DNA of 64,000 nucleotides from Acidimicrobiia bacterium (GCA_023264995.1 JAHFUR010000020.1:16634-80633), one strand, 5' to 3'. Numbered from the stretch's first letter, positions 39,817-47,900 are shown. Notes: generated from the letters alone by a model not told the origin. A program made the numbers and translations.

Positions 39817-40509
39817 TTACGGCGTGTGCCCGCCCCTGACGGCCGTACCGGCGAGCACCAGGACCGACACGCCCAGCAGCGCGGCGCCGGCCCAGGTGGC
39901 CACGCCGGCGGCCTGGTCGGCCTTCGACCCGAGCATGCCGAAGCCGTACGACGTCATCAGGAGGCCGCGCATGGTCTCGCCCTCGAAGAGGGTCTGGCGC
40001 TTGCCGGTGGCCTCACCGAGCTGGCGTTGCAGGTCGGGGACCGATGGGTCGTTGCTGGCCTGGGCCACGGCGATCTTGGCCCGGAGGTCGTCCTGCACGG
40101 CCCGCATCTGGGAGAACGTCTTCCCGCCGGCCACCGCCTTGAGGTGCACCCCGATGAAGTGGTTGGCGTAGCACTGGGCCTGGGCGCCGGTCGTCAACGG
40201 CTGGCCGGCGAACTCGACCAGGCAGCGGTGCTCACGCTCCTCCGGCGTGAGTGCGTCCGCAGGCTTGAATGTGATCTCCTGCTCGGCGAGCTGGCGGGCG
40301 ACGTTGTCCTCGGCGAACGTCGCGTTGCTCCGCATCAGGGTGGCGAACCCGCCGAGGGCGACGGCGACGGCGATCCCGCCGGCGCCGACGACGAGGCGCC
40401 GCTTCGCCCATGGCCGGGGCTCACGGTCCTTCACGGGCGCCATTGCCGCCACGGTGGGCCGCGGGCCGGCGACCCTGGTGCCGGCGTCGATCTGCTGTGA
40501 ACCGTTCAT
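39817..40509 (-). CDS. Two-TM protein of unknown function, upstream of the SARP regulator
   Basis: Encodes 230 residues. A cytoplasmic N-terminus with A-K-R-R is followed by a membrane helix (about 39-58, LVVGAGGIAVAVALGGFATL), a roughly 140-residue external helical domain with two cysteines (E-H-R-C-L-V and A-Q-C-Y-A) and a second helix near 205-225 (AGAALLGVSVLVLAGTAV). GGGAGGGG precedes the ATG. It stands at the head of the unit with the SARP ATPase, so it may be a sensor or partner of it; this is inference. Confidence 0.72.
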   Translation of the reverse strand: MNGSQQIDAGTRVAGPRPTVAAMAPVKDREPRPWAKRRLVVGAGGIAVAVALGGFATLMRSNATFAEDNVARQLAEQEITFKPADALTPEEREHRCLVEFAGQPLTTGAQAQCYANHFIGVHLKAVAGGKTFSQMRAVQDDLRAKIAVAQASNDPSVPDLQRQLGEATGKRQTLFEGETMRGLLMTSYGFGMLGSKADQAAGVATWAGAALLGVSVLVLAGTAVRGGHTP

Positions 40510-40575
40510 GTGCCCCTCCCGGGTGTCGTGGGCTCCTCCGGCCCGGGATGGGCAGGACCGAGACCGTCAACGGGG

Positions 40576-40623
40576 AACCTAGGAAGGGGCCGTAGATCCG
40601 ACGTAGAGGTCGCGTAGATGCCG
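40576..40623 (-). promoter_or_regulatory. SARP-type promoter: three 11-bp-phased repeats plus -10
   Basis: On the plus strand CGTAGA occurs at 40591, 40602 and 40613, exactly 11 bases apart, one helical turn each. On the minus strand the last repeat ends nine bases before TAGGTT (40581-40576), a TANNNT -10 box. Phased heptamer repeats about 8 bases from the -10 are the hallmark of SARP activation sites. The gene read from here is the membrane protein (ATG 40509), then the SARP itself. Confidence 0.6.
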
Positions 40624-40709
40624 CGCCGGTCCGCCGGCGGGCGCTGAGACACGAGAAGGGGCATCGTATGATGTCAACAGTGATGCCACCACGATCAGGA
40701 GGGTGCCGC

Positions 40710-40904
40710 GTGCGCACGACCCTTTCCCTTGACGACGACCTTCTTGCCGAGGCCCAGCGGCTCACGGGGACGCGGGAGAAGAGCGCGCTGGTCCGTGAGG
40801 CCCTGCGCGCCCTCATCCAGCGGGAGAGTGCTCGCCGGCTGGCCCTGCTGGGCGGGACCGAGCCGGCGCTCGGCGAGGTCCCGCGACGGCGGGGCAGTCC
40901 TTGA
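40710..40904 (+). CDS. vapB: VapB-type antitoxin
   Basis: Encodes 64 residues from GTG 40710, with AGGAGGG seven bases upstream. The short ribbon-helix-helix N-terminus (MRTTLSLDDDLLAEAQRLTG) followed by K-S-A-L-V-R-E-A-L-R-A-L-I is the DUF2191/VapB form. The C-terminal tail would wrap the toxin. Its stop overlaps the toxin start (TTGA). A TATGAT box at 40667-40672 may be its -10, and operators near it are likely autoregulatory. Confidence 0.87.
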   Translation: MRTTLSLDDDLLAEAQRLTGTREKSALVREALRALIQRESARRLALLGGTEPALGEVPRRRGSP

Positions 40905-41263
40905 TCCTCGTCGACACACCCGTGTGGGTCGAGCACCTCAGGACCGGGCGGCCCGACCTGGCACGGCTCCTCGACGACGGCCTGGTACTGGGCCACCCCT
41001 GGGTGGACGGGGAGCTGGCCCTCGGTCACCTTGTGCGGCGGGCCGAGGTCCTCGGCCTTCTCGGCGCACTCCCTCAGGCCGTCGTCGCCACAGCGGAGGA
41101 GATCCGGGTGCTTGTCGACCACCACCAGCTGCACGGGACCGGCATCGGCTACGTCGACGCCCAACTCCTTGCGTCCACCGCCCTGACGGGTGGGGCGGAA
41201 CTGTGGACGGAGGACCGACGGCTCCACGCCGCCGCCGTCCGTGTTGGTTGTGCAAGGACCTGA
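40901..41263 (+). CDS. vapC: VapC-type PIN-domain toxin
   Basis: Encodes 120 residues from TTG 40901. The PIN acidic residues are Asp5 (M-I-L-V-D-T-P-V-W), Glu near residue 38 (D-G-E-L-A), Asp86 (Y-V-D-A-Q-L-L-A-S) and Asp104 (W-T-E-D-R-R-L). VapC toxins are magnesium-dependent RNases that cut tRNA or rRNA; VapB neutralises them. It is read just after the antitoxin with a four-base overlap. This is the only toxin-antitoxin pair seen in the window. Confidence 0.9.
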   Translation: MILVDTPVWVEHLRTGRPDLARLLDDGLVLGHPWVDGELALGHLVRRAEVLGLLGALPQAVVATAEEIRVLVDHHQLHGTGIGYVDAQLLASTALTGGAELWTEDRRLHAAAVRVGCART

Positions 41264-41290
41264 ACGCCAGCACGGGCGGGGCGCCGGCCG

Positions 41291-42163
41291 TCAGGACGCA
41301 GGGTCGACGAGGCCCCAGCGCCGGCGGATGGCGATGTCGGCCCGGCCGAAGACGGTGTCGACGACGATGCCGATGATCAGGATCACGAGCATGATGGCCA
41401 GCATCCGGTCGGCCTGCGAGAAGTCACGGGCGAACTGGAGCTGGACGCCGATCGACGGCCGGTTGGCCACCACGGCCACCAGCTCGCCGGCCATGAGGCT
41501 GCGCCAGGCGAAGGCCCAGCCCTGCTTGAGGCCGGTGACGTAGGTGGGAAGGGCGGCGGGGAGGATGACGTGGCGGTACAGGCCGATGCCCTTGGCCCCG
41601 ATCATGCGCCCGGCCCGGTGCATGAGCGGCGGCACGTGGTCGACGCCGGCGATGAGCCCGTTGGCGATCGACGGGGCCGCCCCCAGCACGACCACGAACA
41701 TGATGGCCCGCTCGCTCAAGCCGAACAGCAGGATGGCCAGGGGGAACCAGGCGATCGACGGCATGGTCTGCAAGCCGGTGATGAGCGAGCCCACCGCGCT
41801 GCGCAGCAGCTTCACCCGGGCGACGGCCAGGCCGATGACCGACCCGATCACCAGGGCGAGGACATAGCCGGTGACGGCCCGGCGCATGGTGATGCCCACC
41901 GCCCGCCAGAACTTTGCCGTGCCGAGGAGGTCGACGAGGGCGGGCAGCACCTTGTCGGGCCCGGGCAGCACGTAGTCGTCCTTCCAGCCCGACCACACCA
42001 CGGCCTGCCAGATGCCGAGACCCAACAGGACGGCCGCCAGCTTGGGCCACGCCGCCGACCACAGCCGGCGGCCCCGGCTGGGGTGGGTGCCGAGGTGGGC
42101 CTCGAGCGCGTCGAGGCCGGCGATCTCCTCGGCCAGCTTCTGGTCTTCGATGCCGGTGGCCAT
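41291..42163 (-). CDS. ABC permease, sulfonate/nitrate/taurine type
   Basis: Encodes 290 residues from ATG 42161-42163. Six membrane helices follow a helical N-terminal tail; the BPD_transp_1 loop is visible as G-A-K-G-I-G-L-Y-R-H-V-I-L-P-A-A-L-P (the EAA-like contact with the ATPase). It is most like SsuC/TauC/NrtB. With the ATPase and binding lipoprotein on the same strand it forms an importer; linkage to cysC/cysH and sulfite reductase favours organosulfonates. The start lies in a repeated segment (42157-42228) and has no good ribosome site. Confidence 0.88.
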   Translation of the reverse strand: MATGIEDQKLAEEIAGLDALEAHLGTHPSRGRRLWSAAWPKLAAVLLGLGIWQAVVWSGWKDDYVLPGPDKVLPALVDLLGTAKFWRAVGITMRRAVTGYVLALVIGSVIGLAVARVKLLRSAVGSLITGLQTMPSIAWFPLAILLFGLSERAIMFVVVLGAAPSIANGLIAGVDHVPPLMHRAGRMIGAKGIGLYRHVILPAALPTYVTGLKQGWAFAWRSLMAGELVAVVANRPSIGVQLQFARDFSQADRMLAIMLVILIIGIVVDTVFGRADIAIRRRWGLVDPAS

Positions 42164-42228
42164 GTCAGTCGCCGCGCCCGTCGCCCCGTCAGTCGCCGTG
42201 GCTGGTGTCGTTGGCCATGTCAGTCGCC
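42157..42228 (-). repeat. Short repeats at the ATPase-permease junction
   Basis: The 17-base segment TGGCCATGTCAGTCGCC occurs at 42157-42173 and 42212-42228, with its GTCAGTCGCC part also at 42188-42197. On the minus strand each full copy carries an ATG; the first to be read (42218) opens only a nine-codon ORF, the second is the permease start. Confidence 0.85.
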
Positions 42229-42999
42229 ATGGCGGCGGACTTCGGCCCGCAGCCGGTCGGTGACCGCCGCGGCCAGGCCCATCACCTCGGGAGAGTCGAT
42301 CCGCCTCGGCCGGGCGATGGTGACCGGGAACTCGTCGGCCACCTTGCCGGGCAGGCTGGTGAGCAGGACGATGCGGTCGGACAGCCGGGCCGCCTCGCGC
42401 ACGTTGTGGGTGACGAACACGATGGTGAGCCCGGTGGTCGACCACACCTGCTCCAGCTCGTCGTGCAGCAGGTCGCGGGTCATGGCGTCGAGGGCGCCGA
42501 AGGGCTCGTCCATGAGCAGGATCTCGGCGTCCTGGGCCAGGGCCCGGGCCAGGGCGGCCCGCTGGCGCATGCCGCCGGACAGCTCGTGGGGCCGGCGGCC
42601 GCCCTGGCCGCCCAGGTGGACCTGTTCGAGCAGCTCGTCGGCCCGCCGGTGGCGCTCGGCTTTGCCCCTGCCGGCGAGCCGGAGGGGCAGGGCGACGTTG
42701 TCGCGCACCGTCAGCCAGGGGAAGAGCGCCGCCTCCTGGAACATGAGGGCTGTCCGCCCATGCACGGCCACCTCGCCGATGGTGGGGCGGTCGAGGCCGG
42801 CGATGAGGTTGAGGCTGGTGGACTTCCCACAGCCCGACGCCCCGACCAGGCACACGAACTCGCCGCGGGCCACGTCGAGGGTGATGCCCTCCAGGGCCAC
42901 GACCGCGTTCCCGCCGTGGCCGAACGCCTTGGAGACCCCCCGGAGCGAGATGGCGGTGGTGGTCGAGAGCCCCGATCGGGGAGCCTCGGTGACGGTCAT
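42220..42999 (-). CDS. ABC transporter ATPase, SsuB/NrtD type
   Basis: Encodes 259 residues. All ATPase motifs are intact: Walker A G-A-S-G-C-G-K-S-T, Q-loop F-Q-E-A-A-L-F-P-W-L-T-V, signature L-S-G-G-M-R-Q-R, Walker B I-L-L-M-D-E-P-F-G-A-L-D and the H-loop V-T-H-N. The L-F-P-W Q-loop is typical of nitrate/sulfonate importers. It energises import with the permease (41291) and the lipoprotein (42996), whose stop overlaps its ATG (ATGA). Confidence 0.92.
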   Translation of the reverse strand: MTVTEAPRSGLSTTTAISLRGVSKAFGHGGNAVVALEGITLDVARGEFVCLVGASGCGKSTSLNLIAGLDRPTIGEVAVHGRTALMFQEAALFPWLTVRDNVALPLRLAGRGKAERHRRADELLEQVHLGGQGGRRPHELSGGMRQRAALARALAQDAEILLMDEPFGALDAMTRDLLHDELEQVWSTTGLTIVFVTHNVREAARLSDRIVLLTSLPGKVADEFPVTIARPRRIDSPEVMGLAAAVTDRLRAEVRRHGD

Positions 43000-44039
43000 C
43001 CCTTCACCTCCGGTTTGTTGGCGGTCGCGAGGACCTGGTTGAGGATCGAGAGGTCGTAGATGCCCTTGAGGTTCACCTTGTCGAGGAGACCGACCTCATG
43101 GGCGTGGTCGGCCGAGACGGACAGCGACGACGCCACCGGGTCGTTGGTGAACTCCAGGTTCTTCCACGACGCCTGGAGCACGGCGTCGGCCAGGCCCTTG
43201 CCGGTGAGGGTGGTGATGGCCTGGTTGACCAGGCGCTGGGCCTCGGTGGGGTTGGTGTTGACCAGCTCGTTGGCCTGGACCTGGCCCTCGACCAGCCGGC
43301 GCACGGCATCGGGGTGGTCCTTGAGGAACTTGGTGCGCACCACCAGGTGGGTGGTGACGAACCGGCCCTCGGGCCAGAGGCTGCGCTCGTCGACGAGCAC
43401 CTTGCCGCCACCCTCCTGGACCAGCCGGGTGGCCCAGGGCTCGGGGGCCCAGGCGCCGTCGATCTGGCCGGACCGGAACGTCTCCAAGGTCTGGGCGTTC
43501 TCCTGGGGGACGATGGACACGTCGCCCCCGCCCTCCAGGTCGGCCTTGAGGTTGTTGGCCTTCAGCCAGTAGCGCAGGGCGACGTCTTGGGTGCCGCCTC
43601 GCTGGGGCGACGCCAGCTTCTTGCCCTTCAGGTCGGCGGGGCCGGTGATCGAGGGCTTGACCACCAGCAGGGCGCCGCCCGAGGTGGCGCCGGAGATGAT
43701 GCGGATGGCTTCGCCGTTGGACTGGACGTAGGCGTTGATGGCCGGGTTGGGGCCGATGTAGGTGGCGTCGAGGGCACCGGAGAACAGGGCCTCGACGGCG
43801 GCGGGGCCGGCGTTGAACGTCTTGGTCTCGAGCGTGTCGGGCCCCAGGGCCGACTTGAAGATGCCGCTCTCCACGCCCACCAGGGCGGTGGCGTGGGTGA
43901 CGTTGGGGAAGTAGCCGAGGCGCACGGTGGTCGGGGCCTCGCCGCCCGCTTTCGGGGCCGAGCTGCCGCCGGCGCAGGCCGCGGTGAGCAGCAGCAGCGC
44001 CAGGAGAGCAGGTCCGAAAGTCGAGTTTCTCAATCGCAT
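42996..44039 (-). CDS. Substrate-binding lipoprotein of a sulfonate-type ABC importer
   Basis: Encodes 347 residues. ATG 44037-44039 starts a lipoprotein signal (lipobox T-A-A-C22) and lies six bases after a -10 box, so the mRNA is probably leaderless; an earlier TTG coincides with the -35 box and is rejected. The mature domain has V-R-L-G-Y-F-P-N-V-T-H-A, Y-I-G-P-N-P-A-I-N-A-Y and A-W-A-P-E-P-W-A-T as in SsuA/NrtA-like NMT1 proteins that bind aliphatic sulfonates, taurine or nitrate. First gene of the three-gene importer operon. Confidence 0.9.
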   Translation of the reverse strand: MRLRNSTFGPALLALLLLTAACAGGSSAPKAGGEAPTTVRLGYFPNVTHATALVGVESGIFKSALGPDTLETKTFNAGPAAVEALFSGALDATYIGPNPAINAYVQSNGEAIRIISGATSGGALLVVKPSITGPADLKGKKLASPQRGGTQDVALRYWLKANNLKADLEGGGDVSIVPQENAQTLETFRSGQIDGAWAPEPWATRLVQEGGGKVLVDERSLWPEGRFVTTHLVVRTKFLKDHPDAVRRLVEGQVQANELVNTNPTEAQRLVNQAITTLTGKGLADAVLQASWKNLEFTNDPVASSLSVSADHAHEVGLLDKVNLKGIYDLSILNQVLATANKPEVKG

Positions 44040-44045
44040 TTGTGG

Positions 44046-44075
44046 AGAATAAGAGCGCCTGGAGGAGGTGGTCAA
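44046..44075 (-). promoter_or_regulatory. Promoter of the sulfonate-type ABC operon (leaderless)
   Basis: TTGACC (44075-44070) and TATTCT (44051-44046), 18 bases apart on the minus strand, are close to the sigma-70 consensus. The -10 ends six bases before ATG 44039, so transcription should begin at or next to the start codon. Confidence 0.6.
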
Positions 44076-44128
44076 GGGGATTCCCTGAAAAGTAGATCAT
44101 ATTCGTCGGGAATTGCTACGGTGAGGTC

Positions 44129-44653
44129 GTGGCCGATCTCGCCCAGGGGCTGACCGTGTGGCTGACCGGCCTCCCGTCGGCCGGCAAGACCACCATCGGC
44201 CACGCCCTCGAGAAGCGGCTCCTGGCCGACGGGCTGCGGGTGGAGGTGCTCGACGGCGACGTCCTCCGCACCCACCTGACCCGCGGCCTCGGCTTCTCCC
44301 GGGAGGACAGGGAGGAGAACGTCCGCCGGATCGGTTTCGTCGCCCACCTGCTCTCCCGGAACGGTGTGGTCGTCGTCGTCTCGGTCATCTCGCCGTACCG
44401 GGCCATGCGGGACGAGCTGCGTGAGCTGCACGCCGGCCGGTTCTTCGAGGTCCACGTGGCTACACCGGTGGAGGTGTGCGCCGAGCGCGACGTCAAGGGC
44501 CTCTACGCCAAGCAGCGGGCCGGGGAATTGCAGGGCCTGACCGGCGTTGACGACCCGTACGAGGCCCCGCTGCACCCGGAGGCCGTGATCGAGACCCAGC
44601 ACCAGACGTTGGAGCAGTCCGTGGAGGCCCTGTGGCAAGCCCTGCACTCCTAG
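44129..44653 (+). CDS. cysC: Adenylylsulfate kinase (CysC)
   Basis: Encodes 174 residues. P-loop G-L-P-S-A-G-K-T-T at about residues 14-22, D-G-D-V-L-R-T-H-L and G-F-S-R-E-D-R-E-E-N-V-R-R-I-G are the APS-binding hallmarks; the lid has A-K-Q-R-A-G-E-L-Q-G-L-T-G. It phosphorylates adenylylsulfate to PAPS. GTG 44129 follows GTGAGG and a TACGGT box six bases away. It overlaps cysH by 22 bases. No cysD/cysN sulfate adenylyltransferase is visible in the window. Confidence 0.93.
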   Translation: MADLAQGLTVWLTGLPSAGKTTIGHALEKRLLADGLRVEVLDGDVLRTHLTRGLGFSREDREENVRRIGFVAHLLSRNGVVVVVSVISPYRAMRDELRELHAGRFFEVHVATPVEVCAERDVKGLYAKQRAGELQGLTGVDDPYEAPLHPEAVIETQHQTLEQSVEALWQALHS

Positions 44654-45288
44654 AGACCGAGCTCGAGGAGCTGAGCCGCGCTTTCGAGGCGGCGCCGGCA
44701 TCGCGGGTCATCCGCTGGGCCGTCGACCGGTTCTCGCCCCGCCTGTCCCTGCTGGCGTCCATGACCGACGCCGTGCTGATCGACCTGGCCGTGAAGGTGG
44801 ACCCGTCGATCGAGGTCGTCTTCATCGACACCGGGCACCACTTCCCCGAGACGCTGGAGACCGTCGAGCTCGTGCGCCGCCACTACGGGCTCAACCTGCG
44901 CATGGTCACCGTCGGGCCGGCGCCGGCACCCCTCGGGGCCGACGGCTGCTGCTCGGCGGCCAAGGTGCTGCAGCTCGACCGGGCCCTGGTCGGGCGCGAC
45001 GCCTGGCTGAGCGGGTTGCGCCGGGCCGAGGCGTCGTCACGGGCCGGCGCACCGATCGTGGGCCTCGACCGGCGGGGCCTGGTGAAGGTCAACCCCATCG
45101 CCACCTGGACCGACGACGACGTGGCCGGCTACATCGCCGAGCACGGTGTGCCGGTGAACCCGCTGGTGGCGAAGGGCTACCTCTCCGTGGGCTGCCAGCC
45201 CTGCACGTTCCCGGTGGCCGAGGGTGCCGACCCCCGCTCGGGCCGTTGGGCGGGCACGGCGCGCACGGAGTGCGGCATCCACACGTAG
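44632..45288 (+). CDS. cysH: Adenylylsulfate (APS) reductase-type CysH
   Basis: Encodes 218 residues. D-T-G-H-H-F-P-E-T is the family signature. Cys106-Cys107 and Cys188-x2-Cys191 form the CC...CxxC set that binds [4Fe-4S] in APS reductases, which PAPS-specific enzymes lack; Cys214 in E-C-G-I-H is the catalytic Cys. It reduces APS (possibly also PAPS) to sulfite with thioredoxin, feeding the sulfite reductase at 33099. GTG 44632 lies inside cysC; the spacing suggests coupled translation. Confidence 0.9.
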   Translation: MASPALLETELEELSRAFEAAPASRVIRWAVDRFSPRLSLLASMTDAVLIDLAVKVDPSIEVVFIDTGHHFPETLETVELVRRHYGLNLRMVTVGPAPAPLGADGCCSAAKVLQLDRALVGRDAWLSGLRRAEASSRAGAPIVGLDRRGLVKVNPIATWTDDDVAGYIAEHGVPVNPLVAKGYLSVGCQPCTFPVAEGADPRSGRWAGTARTECGIHT

Positions 45289-45359
45289 CGGCCTCAAGCC
45301 GGGCGCCCTCCCGGTCGATAGATCTGGCGAGCACAGACGCACAGAGGGGGAGCCCGCCT

Positions 45360-46229
45360 GTGATCGATATCGACCGGATGGAGGAGCAACTGGCCTCGGC
45401 GTTGAACGGCGCCGGCCCTGCTCGGAGATCGCCTGTGCCGGCGCCGGAGCCCACCCCGGCGCCGGCGCCCGCGTCCACCGGCCGGCGCCACCGGGCGCAG
45501 CCGGCGCCGCCGACGGCCGTGGAGCTCCTCGCGGCCGGCCGCCTCGACGAGGCCGACGCCGTCGTGGCCGCCTCGGCCCACCCTCGCGACGCCCTGACCT
45601 GGGCCACCATGCGCGCCCTCCTCGACGGCCGCCGGGCGGCGGTGATGACGGGGATCCAGGAGCTGCGCCGGCTGGCGGAGCGCACCGACGATGCTGAGGC
45701 CCTCGACCGCTACTGGGCCCAGCGCTTCTGGGCTGCGTTCGAGTGGGGTGCGACCGAGGAGCGCTACGACCTGGTCGACCACTGCCGGACGCGGGCCTAC
45801 CGCTTCGACGACCTCCAGTGGTGGGGTCACCTGGCCCTGTTGCTGGCCGCCATGGGCAAGCACGACGAGGCCACCCGGGCCTTCGACGTTGCCGCCCCCC
45901 TCGTGGCGTCGTCGGCCAGGAACGCCGGCTGGCTGGACGCCTCGACGAACCTGGCCGAAGCGGCGGCGCTGCTCGGCGACCCCGGCCGGGTCGCCGCCGT
46001 CGCCCGATCGGCCCGTTGGCCGGCGGGAGGCCTGGTGGTGGTCGGCGCCGGCGTGGTGTGCAAGGGATCGATCGACCGCTACCGGGCAATGGGCAGCGTC
46101 GCCCTGGGCCGCCCAGCCGAGGCGGTGGAACGCTTCCGCCATGCCGAATCCGTCCACCACGACCTGGGCGCCGGCCCCCTGCTCGCCCGCACCCGCCAGC
46201 AGGCCGCCGGCGTCGGCGTGGCCGCCTGA
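45360..46229 (+). CDS. TPR-like helical protein of unknown function
   Basis: Encodes 289 residues from GTG 45360 with AGAGGGGGAG upstream. After an acidic start and a Pro/Ala-rich linker, the rest is helical repeats (L-L-A-A-G-R-L-D-E-A-D-A-V-V, M-G-K-H-D-E-A-T-R-A-F-D-V-A, L-G-R-P-A-E-A-V-E-R-F-R-H-A). These resemble the C-terminal repeats of MalT/SARP-type ATPases, such as the 36208 gene, without any ATPase or DNA-binding part. It may be a protein-interaction scaffold. Confidence 0.72.
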   Translation: MIDIDRMEEQLASALNGAGPARRSPVPAPEPTPAPAPASTGRRHRAQPAPPTAVELLAAGRLDEADAVVAASAHPRDALTWATMRALLDGRRAAVMTGIQELRRLAERTDDAEALDRYWAQRFWAAFEWGATEERYDLVDHCRTRAYRFDDLQWWGHLALLLAAMGKHDEATRAFDVAAPLVASSARNAGWLDASTNLAEAAALLGDPGRVAAVARSARWPAGGLVVVGAGVVCKGSIDRYRAMGSVALGRPAEAVERFRHAESVHHDLGAGPLLARTRQQAAGVGVAA

Positions 46230-46236
46230 GCCGCGA

Positions 46237-47157
46237 CTAGCCCGCCAGCAGCTCGGCCAGCTCGGCGGCGTTGACGGCCGCGTCGTCACGCCAGCAGTTG
46301 TTCATGAGCACGTGGACCTCCCCGGCCGAGGCGGCCAGCTCCCGGATCCGGGGTACCCACTCCAGTAGTTCGCCGGCCGAGTAGCGGTAGCCGAAGCGCT
46401 CGGCCGGCGTGGTGATCTCCGGGTCGTCCCACGTCGACGTGTTGCGACCGTGGAAGCGGACGACGGCCAGGTCCGAGGTCACGGCCACGACCGGCGGCAT
46501 CGACGACGGGTGGCCGGCCGGTTCGTCGACGCACACGAAGCTCACGCCGAGTTGCTCGAGGAGCTCCAGCGTGGGCTCGCAGGCGCCGCCTTCCAACCAG
46601 CGGGCGTGGCGGAGCTCCACGCACAGCCGGAGGTCGGGGAGCCGGGCGACGGTGTCGCGCAGCTGCTGGCGGTTCTCGTCGGTCGGGCCGAACCAGCGGG
46701 GGTACCGGAGCAGGACGGCGCCCAGCCGCCCGGCCCGCTGCAGGGGGAGGAGCGAGTGGCGGAAGCGCTCGAAGGCCTCGTCGAGGGCCGGGGCCGGCAG
46801 GTAGTGCGGGTAGATCCGGCGCTTGTCCCGGTGCTCGGGCGGCACCGCCGGCTGCATGTCCTCCCACAGGGAGCTGGGGAAGGTGGGGTGGCCGGTGAGC
46901 AGCGACCACGCCTTGATGTTCATGGTGAACCCAGGCGGCGTGCGGTCGGCCCACGTTTGTGACAGCTCGGGCGTCGGCGGGAAATAGAAGGTGCTGTCGA
47001 CCTCGACGATCGGGAAGCGGCTGGCGTAGTACGCCAGCCGCTGGGCCGCGGTCATGGTCCGCTTCGGGTACCAGTCGGACTCCTTGACCAGGCTGGCGTC
47101 GGCCCAGGAGCAGGTGCCCAGGAGGACGCGGCTGCCGCCGATGTCGAGGGCGGTCAC
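46237..47157 (-). CDS. DUF72 (YecE-like) protein
   Basis: Encodes 306 residues from GTG 47157, the normal length of DUF72. The TIM-barrel-like pattern is clear: L-L-G-T-C-S-W at the start, Y-A-S-R-F-P-I-V-E-V-D-S-T-F-Y, F-T-M-N-I-K-A-W, L-R-L-C-V-E-L-R-H-A-R-W and V-H-V-L-M-N-N-C-W. The family is widespread and structurally related to sugar-phosphate isomerases/endonuclease IV, but its reaction is unknown. It begins six bases downstream of the SGNH gene's stop. Confidence 0.88.
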   Translation of the reverse strand: MTALDIGGSRVLLGTCSWADASLVKESDWYPKRTMTAAQRLAYYASRFPIVEVDSTFYFPPTPELSQTWADRTPPGFTMNIKAWSLLTGHPTFPSSLWEDMQPAVPPEHRDKRRIYPHYLPAPALDEAFERFRHSLLPLQRAGRLGAVLLRYPRWFGPTDENRQQLRDTVARLPDLRLCVELRHARWLEGGACEPTLELLEQLGVSFVCVDEPAGHPSSMPPVVAVTSDLAVVRFHGRNTSTWDDPEITTPAERFGYRYSAGELLEWVPRIRELAASAGEVHVLMNNCWRDDAAVNAAELAELLAG

Positions 47158-47162
47158 GCCGG

Positions 47163-47900
47163 CTAGCCGGTGACGGTGAGCGGACCGGAGCTGCGCAGCG
47201 CCTGGGCGAACGCCTCGGCCACGGCGGCGTGGCCGGCGGTGTTGGGGTGGAAGCCGTCGCGGCTGATGAAGGTGGCTTCGGTGCCGGCGGCCCGGGCGGC
47301 CATGCCCACGGCGTACAGGTCGACGAGGAACGCGCCCTGGCGCTGCACCACCCGGGCGATGGCCGCGTTGTAGTCGGCCACGAGCTGGTTGACCACCTCG
47401 GGGCTCGGGAGGCCGCCGAAGAGCCGGCCGGCCTGGTAGGCCGGCAGATGGTCGAGCGGCGGCGTGTTGGCCACCAGGACGCGGATGGTGCCGCCCCGCC
47501 GGAGGGACTTCACCAGCGAGTCGAGCTGGCGCTCGTAGTCCGCCGGCGTCACGCCGTTGGTCATGTCGTTGACGTTGAGCCAGACCGTCACCAGGTTGGG
47601 CCGACTGGCCAGGGCCTGGTTGACCTCCTCGGCCAGGGCCTGGGCCACGGTGGCGCCCGGGATGCCCATGTTGACGAAGATCGAACCGGGCGGGAGGGCG
47701 GTCCGGTGCAGCACGCGGGGCCAGCCGTCCCGGAGAGGCTGGTCACTGCCGACGCCGGTGGTCTCGCTGGCCCCGACGGCCACGTAGACCGGCGCCGGCC
47801 CGGTGTCGGCCGGCGGCGGTAGCACGACCGGCTTGGAGAACGAGCACGCGCTCGCCACCAGGGCCAGCAAGGCGACGGCGAGTGCCGGGCGGGCCCTCAC
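47163..47900 (-). CDS. SGNH/GDSL hydrolase lipoprotein
   Basis: Encodes 245 residues. Lipobox S-A-C19. The SGNH blocks are G-A-S-E-T (catalytic Ser), M-G-I-P-G-A-T (Gly), W-L-N-V-N-D-M (Asn) and S-R-D-G-F-H-P-N-T-A-G-H (Asp-His). These enzymes hydrolyse acyl esters of lipids, peptidoglycan or glycans outside the cell. GTG 47898-47900 overlaps the stop of the FtsX-like permease as GTGA, so it belongs to that operon and may act on a substrate the transporter moves. Confidence 0.87.
   Translation of the reverse strand: MRARPALAVALLALVASACSFSKPVVLPPPADTGPAPVYVAVGASETTGVGSDQPLRDGWPRVLHRTALPPGSIFVNMGIPGATVAQALAEEVNQALASRPNLVTVWLNVNDMTNGVTPADYERQLDSLVKSLRRGGTIRVLVANTPPLDHLPAYQAGRLFGGLPSPEVVNQLVADYNAAIARVVQRQGAFLVDLYAVGMAARAAGTEATFISRDGFHPNTAGHAAVAEAFAQALRSSGPLTVTG

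Noticed and set aside
40661..40700. Possible VapBC operator, ATCGT-N23-ACGAT
   Set aside because: Five-base arms so far apart can be chance; only the TATGAT -10 was kept, inside the vapB entry.
44040..44075. TTG at 44075 as start of the sulfonate-binding lipoprotein
   Set aside because: That TTG is the first half of the -35 box; ATG 44039 gives a better signal peptide.
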